This document shows positions 28,795 through 38,040 of a stretch of DNA of 64,000 bases, one piece after another. The position numbers and the translations under genes were made by a program. The DNA comes from an uncultured bacterium (GTDB lineage Bacteria > Cyanobacteriota > Vampirovibrionia > Obscuribacterales > Obscuribacteraceae). The stretch lies in assembly GCA_903835185.1 (NCBI GenBank), contig CAILLX010000067.1, positions 1-64,000 of the forward strand, read 5' to 3'. Numbering within the stretch: the first letter of the stretch is position 1; the number at the start of each line of letters is the position of its first letter. The notes under the pieces were generated by a model, which made no database searches, was not told where the DNA came from, and saw only the letters and a list, made by a program, of their open reading frames with translations.

Positions 28795-29943
28795 TTATGG
28801 ATCCCTCCCGGCTGACTCCCCGCTCTTAGCTTCCATGCGTCCTGGACCTGCAGATCTGCTGGCAAGAAACTGCTGCAACTCGTTGCGCTGGCGCTCAAGG
28901 AACTCAGGTGTTTCAGCGTAAAGATAATCAAACATATGAAGCGGATTGAGCAGCTCTTTGTCCCCAGCCGCCTCTTCAAATTTGCGCACAGCTTCTTTTA
29001 TCTCCTGCTCAATTTCTGCCTCAAGTGAGATTCTGGCTGATTCGTCCATAATGCCTCTGTCAGCCAGGTATCGTCTGAAGCGGATGAGAGCATCTCTGCT
29101 CGACCAGAGCTGTTCCTCCTCAGGACTACGGTATTTCTTGGGATCATCGGAGGTCGTATGCGCAGTGGTGCGGTAAGTCAGCCCTTCGATAAGTGTTGGT
29201 CCGAGTCCTTGTCGAGCTCGATCCACGGCCTCTTTTGTAGCTGCGTAAACTGCCAGTATGTCGTTGCCGTCTACACGAATCCCTGGAATGCCGTAAGATA
29301 CAGCCCGTTGTGCCAGCGTTGCACAGTGCATCTGTCTGGACAGAGGTACAGAGATAGCAAATTGATTGTTCTGGCAGACGAAAATAACAGGTGCTTGAAA
29401 GACAGAGGCAAAGTTGAGCGCTTCATGGAAGTCTCCTTCAGAGGAGGAGCCGTCACCAAAAAATGTGAGAACCACCTTCTTGTCACCAGCAATCTTCATT
29501 GCCATGCCGATGCCGGTTGCGTGCAGCAACTGGCTGGCAACCGGGACACAATAAGGCAGGTCGTTAACCCCATCTGGCGGGCGCGCCCCTTCCTCAAACC
29601 CGCCCCAATAAAGAAGAAGTGTCTCAAGCGGCCAACCGCGCAATAACATACCCGAGAATTCGCGATAAGCAGGAACATGCCAGTCGCTGGAGCCTATTGC
29701 TGATGCGGCGCCTACACTTATAGCCTCATGTCCTAAACTTTGAGGGAAGGTTCCAATGCGCCCCTGCCGTTGCAGCTTAAGCATGCGCTCGTCGGCTCTC
29801 CTGGCAAGGAGCATAAAGTGATACATCCGCTTGAGATCTGCGGTTGAAAGGATAGGCTCGAGCTGCTTGTCTATCTGTGCGTTTTCATCGAGTATTGATA
29901 AGTACTCGATGTTGGTTGGGAGTTGAATTGGCGTTCTTGGCAT
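28795..29943 (-). CDS. 2-oxoacid dehydrogenase E1 alpha subunit
   Basis: A 382-residue thiamine-diphosphate enzyme subunit: RADERMLKLQRQGRIGTFPQ near the N-terminus, the ThDP motif GDGSSSEGDFHEALNFASVF continuing to CQNN, and the regulatory-loop region YRTTAHTTSDDPKKYRSPEE. Together with E1 beta it decarboxylates the 2-oxoacid and passes the acyl group to E2. Features of both pyruvate and branched-chain types are present, so the substrate stays open, with pyruvate favoured by the E1 beta sequence. It is the first gene of the operon and is divergent from lipA; no clear ribosome site is seen before ATG 29943. Confidence 0.93.
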   Translation of the reverse strand: MPRTPIQLPTNIEYLSILDENAQIDKQLEPILSTADLKRMYHFMLLARRADERMLKLQRQGRIGTFPQSLGHEAISVGAASAIGSSDWHVPAYREFSGMLLRGWPLETLLLYWGGFEEGARPPDGVNDLPYCVPVASQLLHATGIGMAMKIAGDKKVVLTFFGDGSSSEGDFHEALNFASVFQAPVIFVCQNNQFAISVPLSRQMHCATLAQRAVSYGIPGIRVDGNDILAVYAATKEAVDRARQGLGPTLIEGLTYRTTAHTTSDDPKKYRSPEEEQLWSSRDALIRFRRYLADRGIMDESARISLEAEIEQEIKEAVRKFEEAAGDKELLNPLHMFDYLYAETPEFLERQRNELQQFLASRSAGPGRMEAKSGESAGRDP

Positions 29944-30317
29944 GGCTTATTACCATTTATCCGGCATGACCGGAAGTCATTGGACGCAATCGCTTGGCAA
30001 GGTGGGTCCAATGTTGCCCGGGACCAACGGCAATTGACCAGGTGGTTGAGATAGCACACTAGTTTATCGCCCTCGGCTAAGATGGCAACTATAGCTGCAA
30101 GCAATTTTGAGAAACTATTAGAATTAGGACTATTTTTTACGCTGGTAAATATGAGACAGTATGTCACAACCAGGCGCAGCGCGCCAATTGTCTTGTTGGT
30201 GCAGTGGCGACTGGACGCAAAGAGCTCAAGAGATATGGAGCAGTGCTAAAGGTAGTACAGATGAATAATAAGGCTCAGAGTGCCAATAGTGCCAGATCTA
30301 AATGACACAGGTGGTGT
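29944..30317. promoter_or_regulatory. Divergent intergenic region between the E1alpha gene and lipA
   Basis: These 374 bases separate the 2-oxoacid dehydrogenase operon from the lipoyl synthase gene and should hold promoters for both. On the plus strand TTGAGA at 30107-30112 is followed after 17 bases by CTATTT, a weak -35/-10 pair in an AT-rich zone. I see no operator palindrome or riboswitch-like fold. No gene in this stretch can be supported. Confidence 0.35.
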
Positions 30318-31274
30318 ATGAGAGCTGGGTTGCAACCAGGTGAGAAGGCGATGAATCATAATGGCGATGCTGAAATAGGCAAGACTGGTGAGAGCTGCCA
30401 GCCAACACGCAAACCTTCCTGGTTGCGATCCAGTCTCCCTACTGGAGAAGCTTATCAGGCTATGAAACAGCTTACTGGTAAGCTGAATTTGCACACTGTT
30501 TGTGAATCGGCATGCTGCCCCAACCGTGGCGAGTGCTGGTCGCGGTCGACTGCTACTTTCATGATTCTCGGTAATATATGTACGCGTAGCTGCGGTTTTT
30601 GCAATGTGGTGACAGGACGCCCACAAACAGTTGATCTGGATGAACCGCGACGGGTAGCTCATGCTATTGAGTCAATGCAGTTAAGGCACGCTGTTATTAC
30701 CTCTGTGAACAGGGATGAATTGGCTGATGGAGGTGCAGCAGTCTGGTCCGAGACGATTAACCAGGTGCGCAAGCGCTGCCCGCAGACAAAGATTGAAGTG
30801 CTTATCCCAGACTTTTGTGGTGACTGGGATGCATTGCAGCAGGTTTTAGAAGCTCGGCCAGACATACTGAACCACAATGTTGAGACTGTCCCGAAACTGT
30901 ATAAAACTGTTCGTCCTCAAGGACGCTTTGAGCGCAGCATCGAGCTGCTCAGGCGTGCTGGCGAATTTGGATTGACAACTAAGTCGGGGCTTATGGTCGG
31001 ACTTGGTGAATCTGATGATGAAGTGGTGGCAGTGCTCAGCCGGCTCAAAGCTGTCAGTTGTAATTTAGTCACAATTGGTCAATATATGCAGCCGACAGCC
31101 AGTCACCTGCCGGTTGTTCGTTGGGTGCCGCCTGATGTTTTCTCATGGTATAGAGAGCAGGGGATAGCGCTTGGGCTGGCACATGTCTTTTCTGGTCCTC
31201 TGGTGAGAAGTAGCTACCAGGCAGAAGAGCAGGCTAGTCAGGCAACCGCAGTGTCGCCGGGTTCAGTGGTGTAA
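30318..31274 (+). CDS. lipA: Lipoyl synthase
   Basis: A 318-residue radical SAM enzyme that inserts sulfur at C6 and C8 of protein-bound octanoyl groups. Both iron-sulfur sites are visible: the auxiliary cluster motif CESACCPNRGEC (CX4CX5C) and the radical SAM motif CTRSCGFC (CX3CX2C). DEPRRVAHAIESM, NHNVETVPKLY and the C-terminal RSSY motif are typical. ATG 30318 (AGGTGG upstream) and ATG 30351 are both possible starts. Position next to the dehydrogenase operon fits, since the E2 protein is its substrate. No lipB or lplA is in the window. Confidence 0.96.
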   Translation: MRAGLQPGEKAMNHNGDAEIGKTGESCQPTRKPSWLRSSLPTGEAYQAMKQLTGKLNLHTVCESACCPNRGECWSRSTATFMILGNICTRSCGFCNVVTGRPQTVDLDEPRRVAHAIESMQLRHAVITSVNRDELADGGAAVWSETINQVRKRCPQTKIEVLIPDFCGDWDALQQVLEARPDILNHNVETVPKLYKTVRPQGRFERSIELLRRAGEFGLTTKSGLMVGLGESDDEVVAVLSRLKAVSCNLVTIGQYMQPTASHLPVVRWVPPDVFSWYREQGIALGLAHVFSGPLVRSSYQAEEQASQATAVSPGSVV

Positions 31275-31459
31275 TCCGGTGTGGTAGCCGGTTGAGCTGG
31301 ATGATGTTAAGGATTCTTCTGGCGATTTTATCGCTGTGTTTGAGCCAGACTTGCTTATTTGGTGAGCTTTATGAGTATTTTCTTTCTCGACTTATAGATA
31401 GATATATTTCACAATTCTCTTGACATTTACAACCACTGGCCTTTTGGCGGAGGCATGGT

Positions 31460-33049
31460 ATGGCGGGGAGTTCGACAAAACCGGAAGCGACAACTATATT
31501 CGACTTTGCCGGCAGAAAACTTAATCGCAGTGCGCCAGATCGAGAAAAATACTGGCTGTGGCGATGTCATGCTGCCTACGAGTTGGAGGCGCCACGGGAG
31601 GCAACTCTTCAAGCAGACAAGCAGATCCTTTCGCCTGTATCTGGTGGGCTCTGGTATCTAGCTATGTCGAAAAGCAATAGTGTGCGCCAGTTCGTGGCCA
31701 TGAATCCGTTGACACCAGTTGACTGCTTGACTCACCTGGCAAAGGATGTTACTGCCCCAGTACGCCATTTTGTTTCGTGCAATTCCAACGCTAGCCCGGA
31801 CGTGCTCGCAAAATTAGCCGAGGATGAAACAACAGTGGTTCGCCGTGGTGTGGCAAGTAATGAAAAGACTCCAGCGGAGACACTACGCAGGCTGGCCTGT
31901 GACTGTGATCCGGCAGTGCGTCAGAAAGTCGCAGAGAATCTTTCTGCTCCGGTTGAGGCTTTGCGACAGCTTGCAATTGATCAAGAAGTCTTTATCCGCC
32001 ATGCTGTGGCAGTGCACCCGAATGCTGCGCCAGGAGTGCTCACTGTTCTGGTTGCCGATGCTGCTGTAATAGTACGCCGTGGTGTTGCCGGGAATGAAAA
32101 TGCTTCTGCTTCTGTGCTCAAACAATTGGCACAAGATGAAGAGTTGTCGATTCGTCAGCTGGCTGCCGGCAATAATAAGATGCCTGAAGAAGCTCTTTAC
32201 GAGCTCCTTAACGAAGCCAATATTTATGTGCGGCGAAGACTCTCTCGCAATGAGTCTTCGAGCGCCAGCACACTTGAGAAATTGTCTGGAGATGAAGATC
32301 TTTTTGTTCGTTATCTTGTCACAACCAGTGAGCATCGTCCGTCCGAACTGCTGACAAAACTGGCCACTGATTCTGATGTCTTGGTGCGCAGAGCAGTGGC
32401 GCGCAGTGAAGATGCCTCGTTCGAGAGCTTCAGAGTACTCTCCAGTGATCCTGACGTGCTCGTGCGTCTCTGGGTTGCTCGCAATGAGAAGACGCCTGAG
32501 CCTATTCTGGTGCAGCTGGCGTCTGATCAACACCTGTCAGTCAGGCAGGCTGTCGCTGATAATGTCAGTGCTCCGGCAGAGGCTCTGGATGCTCTTGGCT
32601 ATGATCAGAGCATTTATGTGCGTCGTGCTGTAGCGCTAAGCGCACCGAGCAGCCCGGATATTTTGCGGGTGCTGGCACGTGATGAAGATCACCTGATCCG
32701 CTGTCTGGTGGCGTCCAACAGCCATACACCAGCTGATGCGCTAAGAGTGCTCTCATTTGATGAGAGCACTTATGTGCGCCGGCGGGTAGCATCAAGTACC
32801 CTCACCGATCCAAAAACACTGCATGACCTGGCAGCTGATCAAGACGAGGAAGTAAGAGCTGCAGTAGCTCGCAATCAGTTCGCGCCGTTTGCTGCTTTGA
32901 AGATACTTTCTGGTGATCCTGACCCGTACATAAGGCTTCTTGTTGCTAAGACAAACTATGCTCCCCCAGAGCTGCTCAGGCATCTGGCTGCCGATCATGA
33001 TGCCTGGGTCAAGCGGGCAGCAGTCAGAGGGCTGAAGCGGTGTTCATGA
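31460..33049 (+). CDS. LRV/HEAT-like repeat protein with 26-residue units
   Basis: A 529-residue protein. After about 70 non-repeat residues (including KYWLWRCHAAYELEAP) come 17 full repeats and one partial repeat of exactly 26 residues, with consensus VRRAVAxNxxTPxexLxxLaxDxDxx. Every unit I measured has the same spacing without gaps. The pattern resembles leucine-rich repeat variant (LRV) or HEAT-like solenoids, which bind proteins; classic LRV repeats are 24 residues. There is no signal peptide. GGAGG lies 6 bases before ATG 31460. It is convergent with dacB and their stops overlap by six bases. Partner unknown. Confidence 0.88.
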   Translation: MAGSSTKPEATTIFDFAGRKLNRSAPDREKYWLWRCHAAYELEAPREATLQADKQILSPVSGGLWYLAMSKSNSVRQFVAMNPLTPVDCLTHLAKDVTAPVRHFVSCNSNASPDVLAKLAEDETTVVRRGVASNEKTPAETLRRLACDCDPAVRQKVAENLSAPVEALRQLAIDQEVFIRHAVAVHPNAAPGVLTVLVADAAVIVRRGVAGNENASASVLKQLAQDEELSIRQLAAGNNKMPEEALYELLNEANIYVRRRLSRNESSSASTLEKLSGDEDLFVRYLVTTSEHRPSELLTKLATDSDVLVRRAVARSEDASFESFRVLSSDPDVLVRLWVARNEKTPEPILVQLASDQHLSVRQAVADNVSAPAEALDALGYDQSIYVRRAVALSAPSSPDILRVLARDEDHLIRCLVASNSHTPADALRVLSFDESTYVRRRVASSTLTDPKTLHDLAADQDEEVRAAVARNQFAPFAALKILSGDPDPYIRLLVAKTNYAPPELLRHLAADHDAWVKRAAVRGLKRCS

Positions 33050-34594
33050 GCTCCTGAGTTTGTGATGTTGTCGGCAATCCTGGACTTGAGTTGAACGCTT
33101 GGACCCAACCTTAGCACCATTCTGTTGCAATGAGCTGCGAGCAGCTGGTGGCTGTTCAGAGACCTGATAGGCCGGGAGAAACTCAAGAGCGGAAGTGAGC
33201 GAGTAGATTGAAGATCTAAGTGACCCAACTTGCGGAAGATGACCGTTGACTATTACAGTGACTGCCAGAGTGTTACCGCCGGTGGTGTGAACTACTCCTG
33301 AGACTGAACGTATGGAGTCCATGGCACCGGTTTTAAAGCGGAAAGAGCTCTTGGAGCTGCCTTCCAGGCGGAGAAGGTCGATGTAAGTTCCGTGTTGACC
33401 TGACATGTGCTTAAGCACCATATTTAGTGCATGTGGCGTGACAAAATTTTTGCGGGAGAGCCCGCAGCCGTCAACTAACACTACATCGTCTGCTGCAATT
33501 CCTATGGTTGAAAGCCAGTGCTTGATATGTTCAAGCCCGCTCTCCTCCAGCGTTATATGATCGGGCGTTCCAGGTTGACGTGATTTGGCACCAATTGTTC
33601 TTAGCAGCTGTTGGGCATAGAGATTGTCGCTATCTTTCAAGCACAGGCGTATGATCTCTGTAATTGGTTTAGAGAGGTGCTCGCCCAGAAATAGTTGCTG
33701 GTCTGATCGTACTGGTGCTGGATTGAATTTCATCTGGACGCCGTTATGCTTGAGCATGGTGGCAGCAACTGTAAGGTTGTAATCATCCGGATTGGCAACT
33801 ACCAGTGTACTGGTCTGGCTCATTGAAGGGAAAGAGCCTCTAAATACTTTAGCTGACCGCCCTGATGGATCAAGCAGCACCCAGCCTGGTGCCAGTGACG
33901 ACTTGAGCAGACAATGCAGCATTGCTGTGCCAGCCGCTGTTGCCTGAAGCTCAACTGCTGGTACTCCGCGTCCTGGATCTTTCCCGGGGGCTATGTTGTG
34001 ATCGAGCACAAGATTGGATGATACCGGCATCCAATCTTGCCCCCAGTCTTCAACCAGCCAGCCGGTATTGAACTGATCGCAGCCGCCTGGCACAGCAGCT
34101 GTTACAAGCTGCCCTTCAACCCGCTTAATTTTCCTGGCGGATACCTGAGCAAGTAGCTGGGCAAGGTCGTTTGTTTCAAATGATGGGTCTTGTACTGGCA
34201 CTATGATGAGATTGCCGTCCAGTTTGTCTTTGCTAAGCTGTCCTGAAGCAACAAGTTGTGTGCGATAACGGAAGTCGGAGCCAAGCAAGTCAAGCGCGCA
34301 GGCGGTAGTGAAGATCTTGGCAGTAGATGCTGGAGTAAAGCGCCTGGTGCCGTTCAAGCTGAAGAGGATCTGCCCCGATGGCAGATCCATGATTTCAATG
34401 CCGATCTGTGAAGAAGATATACTGGGCAGGGTCAGCCAGGAAGTGACGGCCTTGGCGGCTGGATTTGTATATGGCGCCATATGCAGTTTTTGCTTGCCAC
34501 CATGCTTCTGTGCTGAGGCAGCAAGAAGCATGGTGGCAAAAGCAACCGTAAGTAAAGCCAAAGAAGTGAGTTTGCGCAAAAATACCTCTGGCAT
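33044..34594 (-). CDS. dacB: D-alanyl-D-alanine carboxypeptidase/endopeptidase (PBP4, S13 family)
   Basis: A 516-residue periplasmic penicillin-binding protein. An N-terminal signal peptide (LTSLALLTVAFATMLLAASA) precedes the S13 catalytic domain with SxxK in TPASTAKIFTT, SxN in SDNLYAQQLL, and KTG in RFKTGAMDSIR. The long insert between SxxK and SxN is typical of PBP4. It trims stem peptides and cross-links of peptidoglycan. The C-terminal 40 residues (from PPAARSSLQQNGAK) are a low-complexity polar tail. It is the last of three minus-strand genes at 33-37 kb. Confidence 0.93.
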   Translation of the reverse strand: MPEVFLRKLTSLALLTVAFATMLLAASAQKHGGKQKLHMAPYTNPAAKAVTSWLTLPSISSSQIGIEIMDLPSGQILFSLNGTRRFTPASTAKIFTTACALDLLGSDFRYRTQLVASGQLSKDKLDGNLIIVPVQDPSFETNDLAQLLAQVSARKIKRVEGQLVTAAVPGGCDQFNTGWLVEDWGQDWMPVSSNLVLDHNIAPGKDPGRGVPAVELQATAAGTAMLHCLLKSSLAPGWVLLDPSGRSAKVFRGSFPSMSQTSTLVVANPDDYNLTVAATMLKHNGVQMKFNPAPVRSDQQLFLGEHLSKPITEIIRLCLKDSDNLYAQQLLRTIGAKSRQPGTPDHITLEESGLEHIKHWLSTIGIAADDVVLVDGCGLSRKNFVTPHALNMVLKHMSGQHGTYIDLLRLEGSSKSSFRFKTGAMDSIRSVSGVVHTTGGNTLAVTVIVNGHLPQVGSLRSSIYSLTSALEFLPAYQVSEQPPAARSSLQQNGAKVGSKRSTQVQDCRQHHKLRSS

Positions 34595-34681
34595 ACGTTA
34601 GCCTCACCTGAGCAAACGCCAGGTGGTGTTCCGGCAGGTCCTTGACTTGGGCATAGAGCTTCAATCCTGCTCTGGTGTAGA

Positions 34682-35752
34682 TTACTGTATGTGCAGCAGG
34701 TTCTTAATGCCAAAGCTGATCATAGCGGGATTAGCCTTTAAGCGACGTTTGCAATACGGTCCTGCCAACTTGTCTTTGCCGAATGGCAGGTAAAGGCGCA
34801 CAATAGTACCTGTTTTCTCAAGCTCATTAAGATAGGCTACGTCTGCGCTTTCAGCTGTTTTGGCAAGATTGTGAAAATAAGATCCATCACGCAGCGAAAC
34901 TTCAAGCTTGCGCCGCGGTACACCGACGAGGAACTGTGTTTCGAATCGGCTAGCCGGGAGACGTTGAGGGATTGCCACCTGATGTATGAATTTGTCTATG
35001 TAGTGGGCGTCGTGTGTTGCCATCTCGACATAGGTGCCACGCTTTGCCAGTTCGGAAGCAAACTCGACCATGAGATCTTTCATGACCTGCTTTTCTGTAT
35101 GAGCAATATCAGCCGGCTCATTGTAAATACCGATTACCATCCTTACTCGCATCCGGTCGTCAAAGCGTTTGATGTCGTTGCGGGTGCGGAAAAGGCGTGA
35201 TTGCAGAACTGTGCCGCAATTGGTGTATCCTTCCTTGATAAGCGCAGTGTAGGCGTCGAGCTGAAAGTCAGCCCACTTGTTGTCTTCTGCTTCCAGAGTA
35301 ATGCTTACTTGATTCTGGCGGGCATAGTCTACTACCGACTTAATACGTGCGTAGGCTCGATCAAGCTTGGCTGTGTCGCCAGCCACTGGTGCCCCTTCGC
35401 TAAACATAGAAGGTTTCATTGATACTGAAAGCTGCTCGAGACGATTCGAACAAGGTATTTTGGACTGACTGACTGCAGCAATCAGGTTCTTATAGAACTC
35501 GACTGCGCGTTCACACTCTTCAGAAGTTTCGGAGTCTTCACCTAATACATCTACTGTTCCGGAGAATCTATCTTCTCTATATATCTTGTGAGCTGTTTTA
35601 ATTGCTTCTTCCTGTGTCTGTCCGGACAGGTAAGGGCTTGCCAGTAGCAACACGAGTGGCAAAGGGATGGCGTCGAGCAGAGAACGCGCACTCAATCCGT
35701 TAGTGGCACTCGCTAAGCTGGGTTGTTGTTCGACAGGTAGTTGTACTGGCAT
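34682..35752 (-). CDS. Proline dehydrogenase (monofunctional)
   Basis: A 356-residue FAD enzyme oxidising proline to pyrroline-5-carboxylate. The barrel motifs are recognisable: VSITLEAEDNKWADFQLDAY, YTNCGTVLQSRLFRT, VEMATHDAHYIDKF, RFETQFLVGVPRRKLE and the C-terminal RLYLPFGKDKLAGPYCKRRL with the proline-binding arginines. There is no P5C dehydrogenase domain as in PutA, and none nearby. It lies 47 bases after the secreted unknown gene and 87 bases before dacB, all on the minus strand. ATG 35752 is used. Confidence 0.9.
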   Translation of the reverse strand: MPVQLPVEQQPSLASATNGLSARSLLDAIPLPLVLLLASPYLSGQTQEEAIKTAHKIYREDRFSGTVDVLGEDSETSEECERAVEFYKNLIAAVSQSKIPCSNRLEQLSVSMKPSMFSEGAPVAGDTAKLDRAYARIKSVVDYARQNQVSITLEAEDNKWADFQLDAYTALIKEGYTNCGTVLQSRLFRTRNDIKRFDDRMRVRMVIGIYNEPADIAHTEKQVMKDLMVEFASELAKRGTYVEMATHDAHYIDKFIHQVAIPQRLPASRFETQFLVGVPRRKLEVSLRDGSYFHNLAKTAESADVAYLNELEKTGTIVRLYLPFGKDKLAGPYCKRRLKANPAMISFGIKNLLHIQ

Positions 35753-35799
35753 GAATTGTTCCTCTGAGGTGAGGGCAGGGAAAGCAATGGAATTATAAA

Positions 35800-37035
35800 T
35801 TACAATTGCTCATTCTTACCCGAGAGGATGTCAGCTACTGGTTGAACTAAAGTTGCGTGCTTGCCATGATCTAGTAAGAGATCGACAATGTCGCCAGTTG
35901 CCCTGGATAGGACAATAAAGGCAGATGAGCCATCCGGCGTTGTTTTTGCAGCTGTGAAATAGGCGCAGTGGTAACCAGGTGTGCAGCAGGTGAGCAGCTG
36001 TACTCTGCCTGCCGGCAGATAGCGTACTGAATGGGATGGAGCGGTCAACTTTTGATTCTTGAGAGCTCCGGCCAAAGCTTTAGAAACAGCTAAGAGGTCC
36101 TGGTCGTGCTTTATTTCAGGCTCAGGAAGCTTGATGATAATAATGTCCACCTTCCCAGACAGTCCATGTGATCCTGCCAGTACTGTCATACGTGGCTGAG
36201 TGTGCTTATAGCTAGCCCAAGACCATCCTTGCTGGTTGCTGCTGTTAGTCTGCTCTGGTAGTCCAAAGGCCTTTTCAAAGAGATAAAAGTCGTCGCCAAG
36301 TCCTGGCATCCCTTTGGCAGTGATAAAAGACAGCACTGAATCAGTTGTCGGCTTGGCAACTGCTGGCTGCGTGGTGCCAGGCAGTTTACCGGCCCTGGCG
36401 GACAGCGGGACTTCCGGTTTGGTGTGAGATGGTTGGTTGCTCTTCCCAATTTGCCTGGCAGATGATGAGGACTGTGGGTAGCTTCTAAAGTCAGACATGC
36501 GTCCCATTTTCTGCATGGCGTCTTCGTCCGACATGGTGATACGTTCAAGCTTGGCGACAACAAGTGTTTGGGTGCCAGAGTCGCCGACTTCACCTATGCG
36601 GCACATCACTTTACATTCAATTGCCGGCCATTCGTTTTCATCTATGGATAGCTCAAAATCTTGTTTCCCTTTGAGCAGGACATATATCTGCTGGTGAGGA
36701 ACGAACGCTTGTCTGACCTCACGCCTTCCCAGTGTGGTTACACCTGAAGCAAGATCTACAAAGCGAGCCTGAAATTTCATCAGTTGAGCTGTCAGATCTT
36801 TGCCGCTGTAATTCTCCATTTTTAATAAAATGGCCGGATGGTAGCCGGTGGCATCATGTGACCACCAGGTTACATAAGAGAGTGCTGCGAGCTTGTCAAC
36901 TGATTGAGCAGACTCGTTTGCGTCAGTGCTCTTGTCGACTGCGCTGGCTGGAGGAGTAGCTGTTCCCAACAGTCCAAGTCCGGCAGACAGCGCCATAATT
37001 GATAGAACTTTCAAAGACTGGATCATGCCGTTCAT
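35800..37035 (-). CDS. Secreted protein of unknown function
   Basis: A 411-residue protein with a clear signal peptide (LKVLSIMALSAGLGLLGTAT followed by PPASA). The mature N-terminal half (LAALSYVTWWSHDATGYHPA, AFVPHQQIYVLLKGKQDFEL) looks like a beta-rich domain; a Ser/Pro-rich linker (residues 200-240) separates it from a C-terminal domain (LGDDFYLFEKAFGLPEQ, VQLLTCCTPGYHCAYFTAAK). I recognise no family. The start lies 50 bases from a divergent gene, so both promoters must share a very short region. It may be cotranscribed with proline dehydrogenase and dacB. Confidence 0.78.
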   Translation of the reverse strand: MNGMIQSLKVLSIMALSAGLGLLGTATPPASAVDKSTDANESAQSVDKLAALSYVTWWSHDATGYHPAILLKMENYSGKDLTAQLMKFQARFVDLASGVTTLGRREVRQAFVPHQQIYVLLKGKQDFELSIDENEWPAIECKVMCRIGEVGDSGTQTLVVAKLERITMSDEDAMQKMGRMSDFRSYPQSSSSARQIGKSNQPSHTKPEVPLSARAGKLPGTTQPAVAKPTTDSVLSFITAKGMPGLGDDFYLFEKAFGLPEQTNSSNQQGWSWASYKHTQPRMTVLAGSHGLSGKVDIIIIKLPEPEIKHDQDLLAVSKALAGALKNQKLTAPSHSVRYLPAGRVQLLTCCTPGYHCAYFTAAKTTPDGSSAFIVLSRATGDIVDLLLDHGKHATLVQPVADILSGKNEQL

Positions 37036-37085
37036 AATAGCGTAAATGTTATTCTTTTCATGTCACTTCTGGAGGTTAAGCCTGC

Positions 37086-37547
37086 ATGGACGAAATCGAT
37101 GCCTATGGACGGCAGATGCTTGTCGAGCGTCCGAAACTAAACAGGGGGCGGCTGTCGGTTTTTCGTGACTCGGATGATGATGATCTCTGGTTTCCAAGAC
37201 TAAAGGTTACTGTGAAGCGTGCTGGTACCGACCAGGTTCTCTGGCGGTGGGAGACTCATTCAGACCAGGTCGACTTTGACGAGCCGCCACCTTATGGTGA
37301 TGAGGTATTCTTCGAGAAATATTTCGAGCTGGAGGAGCCGCTTAAATCACCACGCGGGCTGGAAGCAGTCTTCTGGTTCGGACCAGGGGTGACCACGCAT
37401 GGGCGCGTTAATAAGTTCAGCGCTGTGCTCTATCTGTATCCATATTCACTGGATGAGCGTGGTGTGCAGGTTGGAGTGGTTGATTTTGACGCCGGACTGA
37501 CAACCAGCAGTGTGCCGCTGTTTGTGCGTGTCAATTTCCCCTGGTAG
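37086..37547 (+). CDS. Acidic cytoplasmic protein of unknown function
   Basis: A 153-residue protein without signal peptide or membrane helix. It is rich in Asp and aromatic residues (FRDSDDDDLWFPRLKVTVKR, LWRWETHSDQVDFDEPPPYG, VFWFGPGVTTHG, VRVNFPW at the end) and probably forms a beta-sandwich. GGAGG lies 10 bases before ATG 37086. Family unknown. It is divergent from the secreted unknown gene. Confidence 0.68.
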   Translation: MDEIDAYGRQMLVERPKLNRGRLSVFRDSDDDDLWFPRLKVTVKRAGTDQVLWRWETHSDQVDFDEPPPYGDEVFFEKYFELEEPLKSPRGLEAVFWFGPGVTTHGRVNKFSAVLYLYPYSLDERGVQVGVVDFDAGLTTSSVPLFVRVNFPW

Positions 37548-37628
37548 CAAGTTGGATCTGTGTGACGCTCTGTTTTTTGTGATCGTCAATTGAGCAAGTC
37601 AAGAGCTTGACTGGATGACATGATAAAT

Positions 37629-37654
37629 CATCGCCTTAAGCGCTTAAAGCGATG
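37629..37654. repeat. 26-base near-perfect palindrome
   Basis: The sequence from CATCGCC to AGCGATG, centred on AAGCGCTT, pairs at 12 of 13 positions (one C/A mismatch). It lies 82 bases after the acidic-protein gene and 92 bases before the 3' end of the tRNA gene. No T run flanks it, so it could be a terminator stem, a protein-binding palindrome or a repeat; the window does not decide. Confidence 0.5.
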
Positions 37655-37745
37655 AACTGTACCGGCATAAATGAGCCTGCCAGTCTGTGGCGTGAACTGG
37701 CTGTCATTATGAATTGTTGCTCAGTTTGAGCAGTATTGAAAAAAT

Positions 37746-37818
37746 TGCGCCCGGTGCGACTTGAACGCACGACCAATCGGTTAAAAGCCGAGTGCTCTAC
37801 CAACTGAGCTACGGGCGC
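37746..37818 (-). tRNA. tRNA-Lys (UUU)
   Basis: On the minus strand the sequence folds into a full cloverleaf: acceptor GCGCCCG/CGGGCGC, D-arm GCTCAGTTGGTAGAGC, anticodon loop CTTTTAA with anticodon UUU, and T-arm GTGCG-TTCAAGT-CGCAC. The discriminator is A, followed directly by a T run (ATTTTTTC) that may end transcription; CCA is not encoded. The anticodon arm ACTCGGCTTTTAACCGA is the type common in cyanobacterial and plastid trnK. Confidence 0.96.
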
Positions 37819-38040
37819 AGGACAGGATAGCTGGCCATCCTAGCAATCACAGCTCATGGGTGTCAAGAATGAGGTTTACTAACCAGATGTTCCAGAGAGG
37901 CACAGAGAAGGGAATGTGGCTGGGTTTTGCCTGTTTGCCGTCATCTAGACGCCTGTTTAAGCCAACCGTGAGCTTATTAACTGGTAACATTAGTTCGCTC
38001 CAGGAAACAACACTGGCTGTGCTTGTGGAGGGGAATTGTC

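Noticed and set aside
27813..28979. N-terminal extension of E1 beta of about 60 residues
   Set aside because: It overlaps the E1 alpha gene, is unrelated to the family and the conserved start lies at 28793.
24924..29943. Assignment as a branched-chain 2-oxoacid dehydrogenase
   Set aside because: Not excluded, but the E1 beta segment ending LYRAFKEDVPD and the single-lipoyl E2 plan fit a pyruvate-type complex at least as well, so I left the substrate open rather than using bkd symbols.
31460..33049. CRISPR-like periodicity
   Set aside because: The regular 78-base period is protein-level (26-residue repeats); DNA units are diverged and there are no identical spacer-separated repeats.
37717..37733. 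Hairpin TGCTCA/TGAGCA beyond the tRNA as its terminator
   Set aside because: The T run lies between the tRNA and the stem, the wrong order for a rho-independent terminator.
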